This document shows, in pieces, positions 54,549 through 63,009 of a stretch of DNA of 64,000 nt. The position numbers were made by a program, and so were the translations under genes. This stretch comes from Pseudomonas psychrophila (GTDB lineage: Bacteria; Pseudomonadota; Gammaproteobacteria; Pseudomonadales; Pseudomonadaceae). The notes under the pieces are model-generated. The model worked only from the letters and a program-made list of their open reading frames with translations. It was not told the origin of the DNA and did no database searches. The stretch is taken from NCBI RefSeq assembly GCF_001043005.1, contig NZ_JYKZ01000008.1:124001-188000 (forward strand). The letters are read 5' to 3'. Every line of letters begins with the position of its first letter. The stretch's first letter is position 1.

Positions 54549-55972
54549 TGCTGGGCCGCCAAGGCGGTGGCCGGAATATTCAGGTTTTGGCCGACTTTCA
54601 GTTCATCGGTTTTCAAGCTGTTGCTGGAGCGTAATGTCGCAACGCCCACCTGGTAACGCACGGCAATCATTGCCAGTGTTTCGCCGGGGCGAACGGTGTG
54701 CTCGCGGGCGCCCTGAGCAATTTTACCAGTGTCACGCAACCAGGCGATGTAAGTGCCCGGAGGCGGGTTTTGCTGGAAGAACTGGCGCACGCCGCTGCTG
54801 ATCGAACGCGCCAGCGCTTGCTGGTGACTGCTCGACGCCAGCTTCGACGCTTCGTTGGCGTTCGAAATAAACCCGGTTTCAACGAGGATCGACGGGATAT
54901 CCGGCGACTTGAGCACCATAAACCCGGCCTGCTCCACGCGCTGTTTGTGCAGCGGTGTGACCCGACCGATGTTGCTCAAGACTTTTTGCCCCACATTCAG
55001 GCTGGACGTCAACGAAGCCGTCATCGACAGATCGAGCAATACACCCGCCAGCATGCGGTCCTTGTCGTCGAGGCTCACATTGCCCGCGCCGCCAATCAAG
55101 TCAGATCGGTTTTCGCTGTCTGCCAGCCAACGGGCGGTCTCAGAAGTAGCGCCACGCTCAGACAAGGCAAACACCGAAGCACCAAAGGCGGCCTTGGACG
55201 GCGCGGCATCGGCGTGGATTGAAACAAACAGGTCGGCACCCTTCTTGCGGGCGATTTCGGTACGGCCGCGCAACGGAATAAAGTAGTCGCCCGTGCGCGT
55301 CAGCTCAGCCCTGAAGCCTTTCATGCCGTTGATCTGGCGCTGCAACTCTTTGGCAATCGCCAGCACCACGTCTTTTTCACGCTGACCTGCAGAGCCCGAA
55401 GCACCCGGATCTTCACCGCCGTGGCCGGCGTCAATCACCACCACCACACTGCGTTTTCCGCTCGGAATCGGCGGCAGTTTCACGTCAGGCTGAGCCGGAG
55501 TGACCGGGATCACAGGCACAGTGGCTACGTTGGTGGCAGGCAGGCTTGGGGAGAGATCGGCACCCTGGTCATACAGGTCGACCACCAGGCGGTTGCCGTA
55601 CTGGGCATTCGGCGCCAGAACAAAGCTCTTGGGAGTAACGGCCTTTTTCAGGTCGATCACCACGCGCAAATCCGTGGGGGTTCGTTGCGCCGAGCGCATG
55701 CTGGTAATAGGCGTATTGGCCGTTTGCACATTCAACGGCCCGGCCAGGGTCGCACCATTGATATCAATCACCAGACGGTCAGGCGCTGTCAGCGTAAACA
55801 CGCTGTGTTGCACCGGGCCGGTCAGATCAAAAACCAGTCGTGTGTTGTCCGGTGCCCGCCACAAACGCACGCTTTTGACCTGTGTCGCCGCCAAAGCGTT
55901 GACCGCCATGACACTGAGCAACACACCAACAACACTTACTAACGCGCGAAAGCGCATACCAAACCCCATCAT
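54545..55972 (-). CDS. amiB: N-acetylmuramoyl-L-alanine amidase AmiB/AmiC type
   Basis: A periplasmic zinc amidase that cuts peptide stems from glycan chains at cell separation. The 475-residue precursor has a signal peptide, an AMIN domain (VKSVRLWRAPDNTRLVFDLT) that targets the septum, an Amidase_3 domain with VVVIDAGHGGEDPGASG and a C-terminal LysM (TVRPGETLAMIAVRYQVG). The ATG at 55972 overlaps the tsaE stop by one base; other ATGs follow close by (55969, 55957). Confidence 0.94.
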   Translation of the reverse strand: MMGFGMRFRALVSVVGVLLSVMAVNALAATQVKSVRLWRAPDNTRLVFDLTGPVQHSVFTLTAPDRLVIDINGATLAGPLNVQTANTPITSMRSAQRTPTDLRVVIDLKKAVTPKSFVLAPNAQYGNRLVVDLYDQGADLSPSLPATNVATVPVIPVTPAQPDVKLPPIPSGKRSVVVVIDAGHGGEDPGASGSAGQREKDVVLAIAKELQRQINGMKGFRAELTRTGDYFIPLRGRTEIARKKGADLFVSIHADAAPSKAAFGASVFALSERGATSETARWLADSENRSDLIGGAGNVSLDDKDRMLAGVLLDLSMTASLTSSLNVGQKVLSNIGRVTPLHKQRVEQAGFMVLKSPDIPSILVETGFISNANEASKLASSSHQQALARSISSGVRQFFQQNPPPGTYIAWLRDTGKIAQGAREHTVRPGETLAMIAVRYQVGVATLRSSNSLKTDELKVGQNLNIPATALAAQQ

Positions 55973-56442
55973 TATTTGTATTCCGGTGCCAATGCGGCAC
56001 ACCAAGACTCGCCACGTGAACCTTGGGGCGTCAGCTTCAGCAAACGCCCGGTGTTGTGCGCACTAATGGTAATGGTCAGGTCAGGCTTTGGCAAAAAGCC
56101 TGCACCTTTATCGGGCCATTCAATCAAGCATAGGGCGTCTTCGTCGAAATAATCGCGAATCCCCATATATTCGAGCTCTTCCGGGTCGACCAAGCGGTAC
56201 AGGTCAAAATGGAAGGCTCGAATATCGCCAATCTCATAGGGCTCAACCAACGTGAAAGTCGGGCTTTTGACCGAGCCGGTGTGCCCAAGGCCGCGAATCA
56301 AGCCTCGTGACAGGGTGGTTTTGCCCATCCCCAGATCACCGTCCAGAAAGATCAGGCCATGGCCTTGAGTAACGGTCGCCAGGCGCGCGCCAAAGGCGGT
56401 CATGGCCTCTTCATCGGCCAGTTGCAGTGTTATTTCGTGCAC
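55972..56442 (-). CDS. tsaE: tRNA threonylcarbamoyladenosine ATPase TsaE
   Basis: TsaE is the ATPase partner of TsaB and TsaD in making t6A37 of tRNA. The 156-residue chain has Walker A GDLGMGKTT (35-43), the conserved SPTFTLVEPY and the FDLYRLVDPEELEYMGI block. It overlaps nnrD by 13 bp, so both are in one operon with amiB, mutL and miaA. Confidence 0.96.
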   Translation of the reverse strand: MHEITLQLADEEAMTAFGARLATVTQGHGLIFLDGDLGMGKTTLSRGLIRGLGHTGSVKSPTFTLVEPYEIGDIRAFHFDLYRLVDPEELEYMGIRDYFDEDALCLIEWPDKGAGFLPKPDLTITISAHNTGRLLKLTPQGSRGESWCAALAPEYK

Positions 56443-57290
56443 GGTGCGTGTTCCTCCAACAACAGACGAATGGCTGGAATCAAATCACTGGCCGCCAGCC
56501 CACGGCCCAATTGTCCTTGTTGTTCTCCGGCGCGGGCATGCAGCCACACCGCCAGGCACGCCGCATCGAAGGCGTTCATGCCCTGAGCCAGCAACGCGCC
56601 AATCACGCCTGCCAGCACATCACCCAAACCGGCCGTAGCCATGGCCGGGTGACCATGATTGCAAATGGCCAATTCACCCTCCAGCCCTGCAACCAGAGTG
56701 CCTGCTCCTTTAAGAACGCAGACCACTGAATATTTTTTAACCAATGCCCGAGCCGCGGCCGGGCGGTCTGCCTGCACTTGCTCGGTACTGATGCCCAGCA
56801 ACCGCGCCGCTTCGCCAGGGTGCGGAGTGATCACAGACCCGGACGCCAGCCCAATGACTGCGTTGGACAACAGATTCAGCGCATCGGCATCCCACACTTG
56901 AGGCATTTTTGCCTGCGCTGCAGCCGACAACAGACTACGCCCCCAGGGCGCTTGCCCCAAACCCGGCCCAACCACGACCACCGACGCCTGCGCCAACACA
57001 CCCATCAACTGATTGGCCGAAGACACGCCCAGCGTCATCACTTCAGGCACCAGCACCAGCGCGGCGGCCACGTGTTCGGGGCGTGTGGCCAGCGATACCA
57101 GCCCTGCACCGCACCGCAGTGCGGCGTGTGCACTCAAGTTGATCGAACCGCCAAACCCGCGATCTCCACCCACCAGCAGCACATGTCCGAACTGGCCTTT
57201 ATGGGCGCTTGGGGCACGCGCAGGCAGTCGCGGCAGGGTGTCTGCGCGAAGGGCTTTGGGGTCAGCTAACAGGTGTTTGGTCTGCGGCAT
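56430..57290 (-). CDS. nnrD: ADP-dependent NAD(P)H-hydrate dehydratase
   Basis: NnrD repairs damaged NAD(P)HX. The 286-residue protein is a ribokinase-like YjeF C-terminal domain with VVGPGLGQ, ITPHPGEAARLLG, VLKGAGTLV and ATAGLGDVLAGVIGALLAQG, which holds the catalytic Asp. The N-terminal epimerase (NnrE) domain found fused in E. coli is absent, so the epimerase must be a separate gene or missing. First gene of the nnrD-tsaE-amiB-mutL-miaA run, divergent from queG. Confidence 0.92.
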   Translation of the reverse strand: MPQTKHLLADPKALRADTLPRLPARAPSAHKGQFGHVLLVGGDRGFGGSINLSAHAALRCGAGLVSLATRPEHVAAALVLVPEVMTLGVSSANQLMGVLAQASVVVVGPGLGQAPWGRSLLSAAAQAKMPQVWDADALNLLSNAVIGLASGSVITPHPGEAARLLGISTEQVQADRPAAARALVKKYSVVCVLKGAGTLVAGLEGELAICNHGHPAMATAGLGDVLAGVIGALLAQGMNAFDAACLAVWLHARAGEQQGQLGRGLAASDLIPAIRLLLEEHAPCTK

Positions 57291-57352
57291 ACGTGTCGTG
57301 CTCCGATGTCTGGCAGAATTATACGCATCTCAGCTCCGGTTTCTCTTGCCTC

Positions 57353-58420
57353 ATGCCTGCTATTACTGCCGACCTCCCCGCTCTCGCTCAGTCCATCAAG
57401 GAATGGGGCCGCGAGCTGGGCTTTCAACAAGTCGCCATTGCCGGCCTCGATCTGGGAGAACACGAACACCATCTGCAACGCTGGCTCGATGCTGGCTACC
57501 ATGGCGACATGGACTACATGGCCGCCCATGGCAGCAAACGTTCACACCCTGAAGAGCTGGTGCCCGGCACCTTGCGCGTGGTTTCCCTGCGCATGGACTA
57601 CTTGCCCGGCGACACCCACATGGCGCAGTTGCTGGCCCAACCCGAAAAAGCCTACGTGTCGCGCTACGCCCTGGGCCGCGATTACCACAAGCTGATCCGC
57701 AAGCGTGTGCAGCAACTGGCCGACCGCATTCAGGCGGATATTGGACCGTTTGGCTTTCGCGCCTTTGTCGACAGCGCTCCGGTACTGGAAAAAGCCATCG
57801 CCCAACAGGCAGGCCTGGGCTGGATCGGCAAGAACACCCTGGTACTCAATCGCAAGGCGGGCAGCTACTTCTTCCTGAGCGAGTTATTTGTCGACTTGCC
57901 GCTGCCGGTCGACCCGCCCCACGAGACCGAGCACTGCGGGCGCTGCACCGCCTGCCTGGACATTTGCCCCACCAATGCCTTTGTCGGACCCTATGTTCTG
58001 GATGCGCGCAAATGCATTTCGTACTTGACCATCGAACTGAAAACCGCGATTCCCGAAGAGCTGCGCTCAATGATCGGCAATCGGGTGTTCGGCTGTGATG
58101 ACTGCCAGATCGTCTGCCCATGGAATCGCTTTGCCCGCACCACGACTGAAGGTGACTTCAAGCCAAGGCACAATCTGGACAATGCCGGGCTGGCCGAGCT
58201 GTTTATGTGGGATGAAGACACGTTCCTCAGCAACACCGAAGGCTCCCCCCTGCGTCGGGCGGGGTACGAGCGATGGTTGCGCAATCTGGCAGTGGGATTG
58301 GGCAATGCGCCGTCGACGATCCCGGTACTTGAAGCCTTGAAGGCGCGCCGCGAATACCCGTCAGAGCTGGTGCAGGAACATGTGGAGTGGGCGCTGGCAC
58401 AACACGCCAAGCGTGCCTGA
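57353..58420 (+). CDS. queG: Epoxyqueuosine reductase QueG
   Basis: QueG performs the last step of queuosine synthesis in tRNA, reducing the epoxide with cobalamin and two [4Fe-4S] clusters. The 355-residue protein shows the cluster motifs CGRCTACLDICPTNAF and GCDDCQIVCPWNR and the DUF1730 block before them. ATG 57353 (MPAITADLP) was chosen; the frame is open 144 bp further up into nnrD's promoter side but has no family match. A HEAT-like C-terminal part is present. Confidence 0.95.
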   Translation: MPAITADLPALAQSIKEWGRELGFQQVAIAGLDLGEHEHHLQRWLDAGYHGDMDYMAAHGSKRSHPEELVPGTLRVVSLRMDYLPGDTHMAQLLAQPEKAYVSRYALGRDYHKLIRKRVQQLADRIQADIGPFGFRAFVDSAPVLEKAIAQQAGLGWIGKNTLVLNRKAGSYFFLSELFVDLPLPVDPPHETEHCGRCTACLDICPTNAFVGPYVLDARKCISYLTIELKTAIPEELRSMIGNRVFGCDDCQIVCPWNRFARTTTEGDFKPRHNLDNAGLAELFMWDEDTFLSNTEGSPLRRAGYERWLRNLAVGLGNAPSTIPVLEALKARREYPSELVQEHVEWALAQHAKRA

Positions 58421-58436
58421 CCACTCCCGCAATTGC

Positions 58437-59048
58437 TTAATGCTCGTCGTTGTAAACGAACTTGGGCATTTCCCAGTTAAAGCGAATCGCCAGCAAGCGC
58501 AGCAGCAAACCGCCGAACAGGGTGACGAAAATCGCCTGTTCGTTGGGCATTTCCAGATAAGTACACAGCAAGAAACACCAGGCAGCCGCAAACGATACGC
58601 TGGCGTACAGCTCGCGGCGGAAGATCAACGGGATGTCGTTGCAGAAAATGTCGCGCAGGATGCCGCCAAATACGCCGGTAATGACCCCGCTCACCGAGGC
58701 CACCAGCATGCCCTGCCCCATTTCCAGGGCCGTCATGCAGCCAATCAGGGTAAACGCCACCAGCCCCAGTGCGTCGAGCACCAAAAACAGCGAACGTAAA
58801 TGACGCATCAAGGGCGCGATAAAAATCGTCACCAGCGCGGCAAAGGTAGTTAAGACCAGGTATTCCGGGTGTTTGACCCAGGTCAGCGGGTAATGCCCCA
58901 ACAATACGTCGCGCACCGAACCGCCGCCTAGCGCCGTGACACAGGCAATCAGCACCACGCCGAACCAGTCCATGCCCCGACGCCCGGCAGACAGCGCCCC
59001 GGTCATGGCTTCGGCAGTAATGGCAACTAAATAGAGCATCAGCAACAT
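58437..59048 (-). CDS. TRIC-family (UPF0126) cation channel-like protein
   Basis: The 203-residue protein has seven hydrophobic helices in two related halves. Each half holds the UPF0126/TRIC glycine motif: TALGGGSVRDVLLG and GVFGGILRDIFCNDIP. Bacterial TRIC homologues form trimeric potassium-selective channels; some relatives are described as glycine or amino-acid transporters, so the substrate is open. Convergent with queG, stops 16 bp apart. Confidence 0.88.
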   Translation of the reverse strand: MLLMLYLVAITAEAMTGALSAGRRGMDWFGVVLIACVTALGGGSVRDVLLGHYPLTWVKHPEYLVLTTFAALVTIFIAPLMRHLRSLFLVLDALGLVAFTLIGCMTALEMGQGMLVASVSGVITGVFGGILRDIFCNDIPLIFRRELYASVSFAAAWCFLLCTYLEMPNEQAIFVTLFGGLLLRLLAIRFNWEMPKFVYNDEH

Positions 59049-59128
59049 GGCAGCGATCCTTGCAAGAAGGCGCGCAGTCTACTCTCAGTTGGCATTAGCA
59101 CCAAAAGGGGGCAGCAAATACTGTTCTT

Positions 59129-59215
59129 TGTGGGAGCGGGCTTGCTCGCGATGGTTTCGCTGCGGTTCGGTAGATGTACCGAGTCGCTTGCATCGCGAGC
59201 AAGCCCGCTCCCACA
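59129..59215. repeat. REPIN (inverted REP pair)
   Basis: Arms TGTGGGAGCGGGCTTGCTCG and its inverse. The right part, CCGAGTCGCTTGCATCGCGA, is the same as in the copy at 60931-61015, so the two are close relatives. It lies just past the orn stop. Confidence 0.92.
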
Positions 59216-59232
59216 GGGGGATCAACGGCAAC

Positions 59233-59775
59233 TTAGAATTTGATGAAGTGCTTGCGGTAGTGCTGCAGCTCGGCAATAGACTCGCGAATGTCGTCCAGAG
59301 CAAGGTGCGTGCCTTTTTTCACCAGGCTGTCGCGCACTTCAGGGGCCCAGCGAGCTACCAGCTCCTTGAGCGTCGAAACGTCCAGGTTGCGGTAATGGAA
59401 GTAGCTTTCGAGCGTTTTCATGTGGGTGTACAGGAAGCGACGGTCCTGACAGATGCTGTTGCCGCAGATCGGCGACTTGCCTTTTGGTACCCATTGCTCA
59501 AGAAACGCGATGGTTTGCGCTTCTGCTTCGGCCATGGTGATGGTGCTGTCCTTGACGCGCTGGGTCAGGCCACTGCCACCGTGGGTGCGGGTGTTCCATT
59601 CATCCATACGTGCCAGCACTTCATCGCTGTGGTGAATGGCGATGACCGGGCCTTCAGCCAAGGTATTGAGGTTGCTGTCGGTTACGATGGTGGCCATTTC
59701 GATAATGACGTCGTTGTCAGGGTCCAGACCGGTCATTTCCAGGTCGATCCAGATCAGGTTCTGCGCGTTTTGCAT
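59233..59775 (-). CDS. orn: Oligoribonuclease
   Basis: Orn degrades 2-5-nt RNAs and pGpG, finishing cyclic-di-GMP turnover; it is essential or near-essential in pseudomonads. The 180-residue DEDDh exonuclease shows IWIDLEMTGLDPDND (Asp11, Glu13), the middle Asp region and HLALDDIRESI at the C-terminus. Divergent from rsgA with 106 bp between them. Confidence 0.97.
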   Translation of the reverse strand: MQNAQNLIWIDLEMTGLDPDNDVIIEMATIVTDSNLNTLAEGPVIAIHHSDEVLARMDEWNTRTHGGSGLTQRVKDSTITMAEAEAQTIAFLEQWVPKGKSPICGNSICQDRRFLYTHMKTLESYFHYRNLDVSTLKELVARWAPEVRDSLVKKGTHLALDDIRESIAELQHYRKHFIKF

Positions 59776-59881
59776 AATGGCCTCCAGTGCTTGGTTGCGC
59801 AGTTTAGCTTAGGCGTGCTGCCCTCGTGCTAAACTCGCCTGCGTTTTACCCTTCTTATCGTTTTATCAACACGGAACACCC

Positions 59882-60913
59882 ATGGCCAAACGCCAGCTCA
59901 ATCGTCGTCAGAATTGGCGCATCGAAAAGATCCAGGGCGAGCGCGCTGCCCGCGCCGCCAAACGCGAATCCAGTGCCGTCGAAGCCCTTGAAGGCGGCGA
60001 TTTAGGCCCCGAGCAGCTCGGCCTGGTGATCGCGCACTTTGGTGTGCAGGTCGAAGTCGAAGCCCAGGAAGGCGAGCTTAAAGGCCAGATGTTCCGCTGC
60101 CACCTGCGCGCAAACCTGCCCGCACTGGTGACCGGCGACACGGTTGTATGGCGCGCCGGCAACCAGGGCATCGGCGTGATCGTCGCCCAACTGCCGCGTA
60201 AAACCGAACTGTGTCGCCCGGACAGCCGTGGCCAGCTCAAGCCGGTTGCAGCCAACGTCGACATGATCGTGATTGTGTTCGCGCCAATGCCCGAGCCACA
60301 CGCCAACCTCATCGACCGTTATCTGGTGGCCGCCGAGCACGCGGGGATTCGTCCGTTGTTGCTGCTTAACAAGGCTGACTTGATCGACGATCAAAACTCA
60401 CCCGCGCTCAATGCGTTGCTGGGGGTTTATCGCCAACTGGGTTATCCGGTACTCGAAGTGTCGGCCCATCACGGTGATGGCATGCAGCAGTTGCAAGCGC
60501 AACTGGACGGCCATATCAGCGTGTTTGTGGGTCAGTCGGGCGTTGGCAAGTCGTCCCTGGTCAACAGCTTGCTGCCAGAGGTCAACCTGCGGGTCGGGCC
60601 GCTGTCCGAAGTCTCTGGCCAGGGCACGCACACCACTACGACTGCACGACTGTTCCACTTTCCGGGCGGCGGTGAATTGATCGACTCCCCGGGTATTCGC
60701 GAGTTTGGCTTGGGCCACGTGAGCCGCGCCGATGTTGAGGCGGGTTTTATCGAGTTCAACGACTTGATCGGGACTTGCCGTTTCCGCGATTGCAAGCACG
60801 ACCGCGAGCCGGGCTGTGCATTGCTGATGGCCCTGGAAGATGGCCGCGTGCAGCAGCAACGCATGAACAGCTATCGCTCGATCATTGCGAGCCTGCCCGA
60901 GTCGAGCTACTAA
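59882..60913 (+). CDS. rsgA: Ribosome small subunit-dependent GTPase RsgA
   Basis: RsgA checks late maturation of the 30S subunit. The 343-residue protein has a basic N-terminus, an OB fold, then a circularly permuted G domain: LLNKADL (G4) comes before GQSGVGKSSLVN (G1) and DSPGIREFG (G3). A zinc knuckle (CRFRDCKHDREPGC) ends the chain. Start at ATG 59882 (MAKRQLNRRQ). Flanked on both sides by similar REPINs. Confidence 0.96.
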   Translation: MAKRQLNRRQNWRIEKIQGERAARAAKRESSAVEALEGGDLGPEQLGLVIAHFGVQVEVEAQEGELKGQMFRCHLRANLPALVTGDTVVWRAGNQGIGVIVAQLPRKTELCRPDSRGQLKPVAANVDMIVIVFAPMPEPHANLIDRYLVAAEHAGIRPLLLLNKADLIDDQNSPALNALLGVYRQLGYPVLEVSAHHGDGMQQLQAQLDGHISVFVGQSGVGKSSLVNSLLPEVNLRVGPLSEVSGQGTHTTTTARLFHFPGGGELIDSPGIREFGLGHVSRADVEAGFIEFNDLIGTCRFRDCKHDREPGCALLMALEDGRVQQQRMNSYRSIIASLPESSY

Positions 60914-60930
60914 GCCCCCTATCAACTTCC

Positions 60931-61015
60931 GTGGGAGCGGGCTTGCTCGCGATTGCATCGCCTCGGTGAATCAGGTGTTCCGAGTCGCTTGCATCGCGAG
61001 CAAGCCCGCTCCCAC
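60931..61015. repeat. REPIN (inverted REP pair)
   Basis: Arms GTGGGAGCGGGCTTGCTCGC and its inverse, with a spacer almost the same in its right half as the copy at 59129-59215. It lies between the convergent rsgA and motB genes, 5 bp from the motB stop. Confidence 0.92.
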
Positions 61016-61020
61016 TGTTT

Positions 61021-62001
61021 TTACGGGGCCTTGTCGTCAAACAAGTTCAGCTTCTGGCGCTCTTCATGCATCGGCATGGGTTGTTTGTCAGCCGGCAACT
61101 TGATCGGGTCAACCGGCTCTTTCGGTAACTCCTGGGCCTTTACCGACTCAACGCCCTGCTCGCCTTCAATCGCCTGCTGGGCCTTTTTAGTCAGCACCAC
61201 GATGTCGATTCGACGGTTGATCGGGTTATAGGGGTTGGCCTTGTCGAACAACACTGACGACGCATACCCCACTACCCGCGCAATCTGTGCATCAGGGTAA
61301 CTCCCCGCCACCAAAGCGCGCCGGGCCGCATTGGCACGGTTGGCCGACAATTCCCAGTTGCCAAAATCGCCACCTCCCGCATAGGGCATGGCATCGGTGT
61401 GGCCGCTGATGCTGACTTTGTTCGGCACCGCTTTGATGGTGTCGGCCATGGCCAGCAAAATATCCTCGAAATAAGGCTTGAGCCGCGCACTGCCCACATC
61501 GAACATCGGTCGGTTTTCGGCGTCCATCATCTGAATCCGCAAGCCGTCCGGGGTGATTTCAAACAGCAGCTGATCCTTGAATTTGCGCAACTGGGGGTTT
61601 TCTTCGACCTTGTTCTGCAACTCCTGAAGCAGCAGTTCGAGACGCTCTTTCTCGACCTGCTCCGCCATGCTTTCAACCTGGTCCGCATCGACTTTGATCT
61701 TGTCGGGCTGAGGCTGCAGCTTTTCTTCGGGATTGAGGGTGTTCTCCGGCGCCAGCGCAGGCGTGCCGCCCAGGTCGATGATGTACGGCGTGCCGCTTTC
61801 ACTGAAACCGATCGGGTCCTTGAAATAACCGCCGATGGCGATTTTTTGCTCCGGGGTCGCGGCCGTCATCAGCCACATCACCAGGAAGAACGCCATCATC
61901 GCCGTGGCAAAGTCAGCAAAGGCGATTTTCCAGGCGCCACCGTGATGGCCTGCGGCGTAGCGCTTTACGCGCTTGATAATTATGGGCTGGTTGTTTTCCA
62001 T
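61021..62001 (-). CDS. motB: Flagellar motor stator protein MotB
   Basis: MotB anchors the stator to peptidoglycan and forms the proton path with MotA. The 326-residue protein has a basic N-terminus, one membrane helix with the proton-carrying Asp30 (AFADFATAMMAFFLVMW), a plug/linker region, and an OmpA-like domain (ISGHTDAMPYAGGG, NWELSANRANAARRAL). It follows motA after 3 bp. Pseudomonads usually also have motCD. Confidence 0.96.
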   Translation of the reverse strand: MENNQPIIIKRVKRYAAGHHGGAWKIAFADFATAMMAFFLVMWLMTAATPEQKIAIGGYFKDPIGFSESGTPYIIDLGGTPALAPENTLNPEEKLQPQPDKIKVDADQVESMAEQVEKERLELLLQELQNKVEENPQLRKFKDQLLFEITPDGLRIQMMDAENRPMFDVGSARLKPYFEDILLAMADTIKAVPNKVSISGHTDAMPYAGGGDFGNWELSANRANAARRALVAGSYPDAQIARVVGYASSVLFDKANPYNPINRRIDIVVLTKKAQQAIEGEQGVESVKAQELPKEPVDPIKLPADKQPMPMHEERQKLNLFDDKAP

Positions 62002-62004
62002 AAA

Positions 62005-62856
62005 TCAGCGACCGCGAACCACTTGTTCAAGCTCGGAAAAGCTGGGGCGATGCTTGGGATACAGCACCTTGCGACCGAACTCGACGGCAAGCGAGGGCGG
62101 CATGCCCGAGGCCGAGGCCACCAGCGAGGCCTTGATCGACTCATACACGTTGATTTCTTCCTTGGCATCGTGGGCCAGTGAGGTCGCCAACGGACCGAAG
62201 AAACCATAAGCGGCCAAAATACCGAAGAACGTCCCCACCAGCGCGGCACCTACGTGCATGCCGATTGCGGCCTGATCACCCTCACCCAGCGAGGCCATGG
62301 TCACCACAATCCCAAGAACCGCCGCCACAATACCGAAGCCGGGCATGCCGTCGGCGATCCCGGTCACGGCATGGGAAGGATGCTCCAGTTCTTCCTTGAG
62401 GTTGAAAAGCTCCATGTCGAACAGCCCTTCGAGCTCGTGGGGCGCCATGTTGCCCGACGACATGATGCGCAGGTAATCACAGATAAACGCCGTCATGCGC
62501 TCATCCTTGAGGACGGTGGGGTACTTGGCGAAGATCGGGCTGGCCGCCGCGTCTTCAATGTCGCTCTCGATGGCCATCATGCCTTCGCGGCGACTTTTAT
62601 TAAGAATCTCGTACACCAGGCCCAGCACTTCCAGATAGAAAGCGTGGGAGAAACGCGAACCGAACATGCTGAGTGATTTTTTGATCACGTGCAGTGTCAT
62701 GTAGCCGGGGTTGGCTTGCAGGAACGCGCCAAAGGCCGCCCCGCCAATGATCAGGACCTCGAACGGCTGAATCAGCGCACCGATCTTGCCGTGGGAAAGC
62801 ACGTATCCGCCAAGCACACTCGCGAACACGACAATGATGCCGATAATTTTAGCCAT
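62005..62856 (-). CDS. motA: Flagellar motor stator protein MotA
   Basis: MotA forms the outer ring of the stator and contacts FliG. The 283-residue chain has four membrane helices, the cytoplasmic loop with charged residues that act on the rotor, and the MotA signature near residues 160-200 (GFGIVAAVLGIVVTMASLGE). First gene of motAB. A sigma-28-type promoter lies about 70 bp upstream. Confidence 0.96.
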   Translation of the reverse strand: MAKIIGIIVVFASVLGGYVLSHGKIGALIQPFEVLIIGGAAFGAFLQANPGYMTLHVIKKSLSMFGSRFSHAFYLEVLGLVYEILNKSRREGMMAIESDIEDAAASPIFAKYPTVLKDERMTAFICDYLRIMSSGNMAPHELEGLFDMELFNLKEELEHPSHAVTGIADGMPGFGIVAAVLGIVVTMASLGEGDQAAIGMHVGAALVGTFFGILAAYGFFGPLATSLAHDAKEEINVYESIKASLVASASGMPPSLAVEFGRKVLYPKHRPSFSELEQVVRGR

Positions 62857-62924
62857 AGATATAAAAGTACTTACTGAGTCGGGTTCAAGGTCATATTCCA
62901 GCGAAGCTAAAACTCTTCTTCTCC

Positions 62925-62951
62925 TTATCGGCGAATCTGCGCCAGACTATA
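62925..62951 (-). promoter_or_regulatory. Sigma-28 (FliA) promoter of motAB
   Basis: Minus-strand TATAGTCT-N11-GCCGATAA: the -10 is an exact match to GCCGATAA and the -35 matches 6 of 8 of TAAAGTTT, with the standard 11-bp spacer. Confidence 0.65.
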
Positions 62952-63009
62952 GCCGGCAAAGCCGAAAATCCATTCGACCTCCACAATCGATGATGATCGC
63001 GTCCCCATA

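Noticed and set aside
53379..54656. A 425-codon plus-strand frame opposite mutL
   Set aside because: Antisense of mutL; no domain, no start signal.
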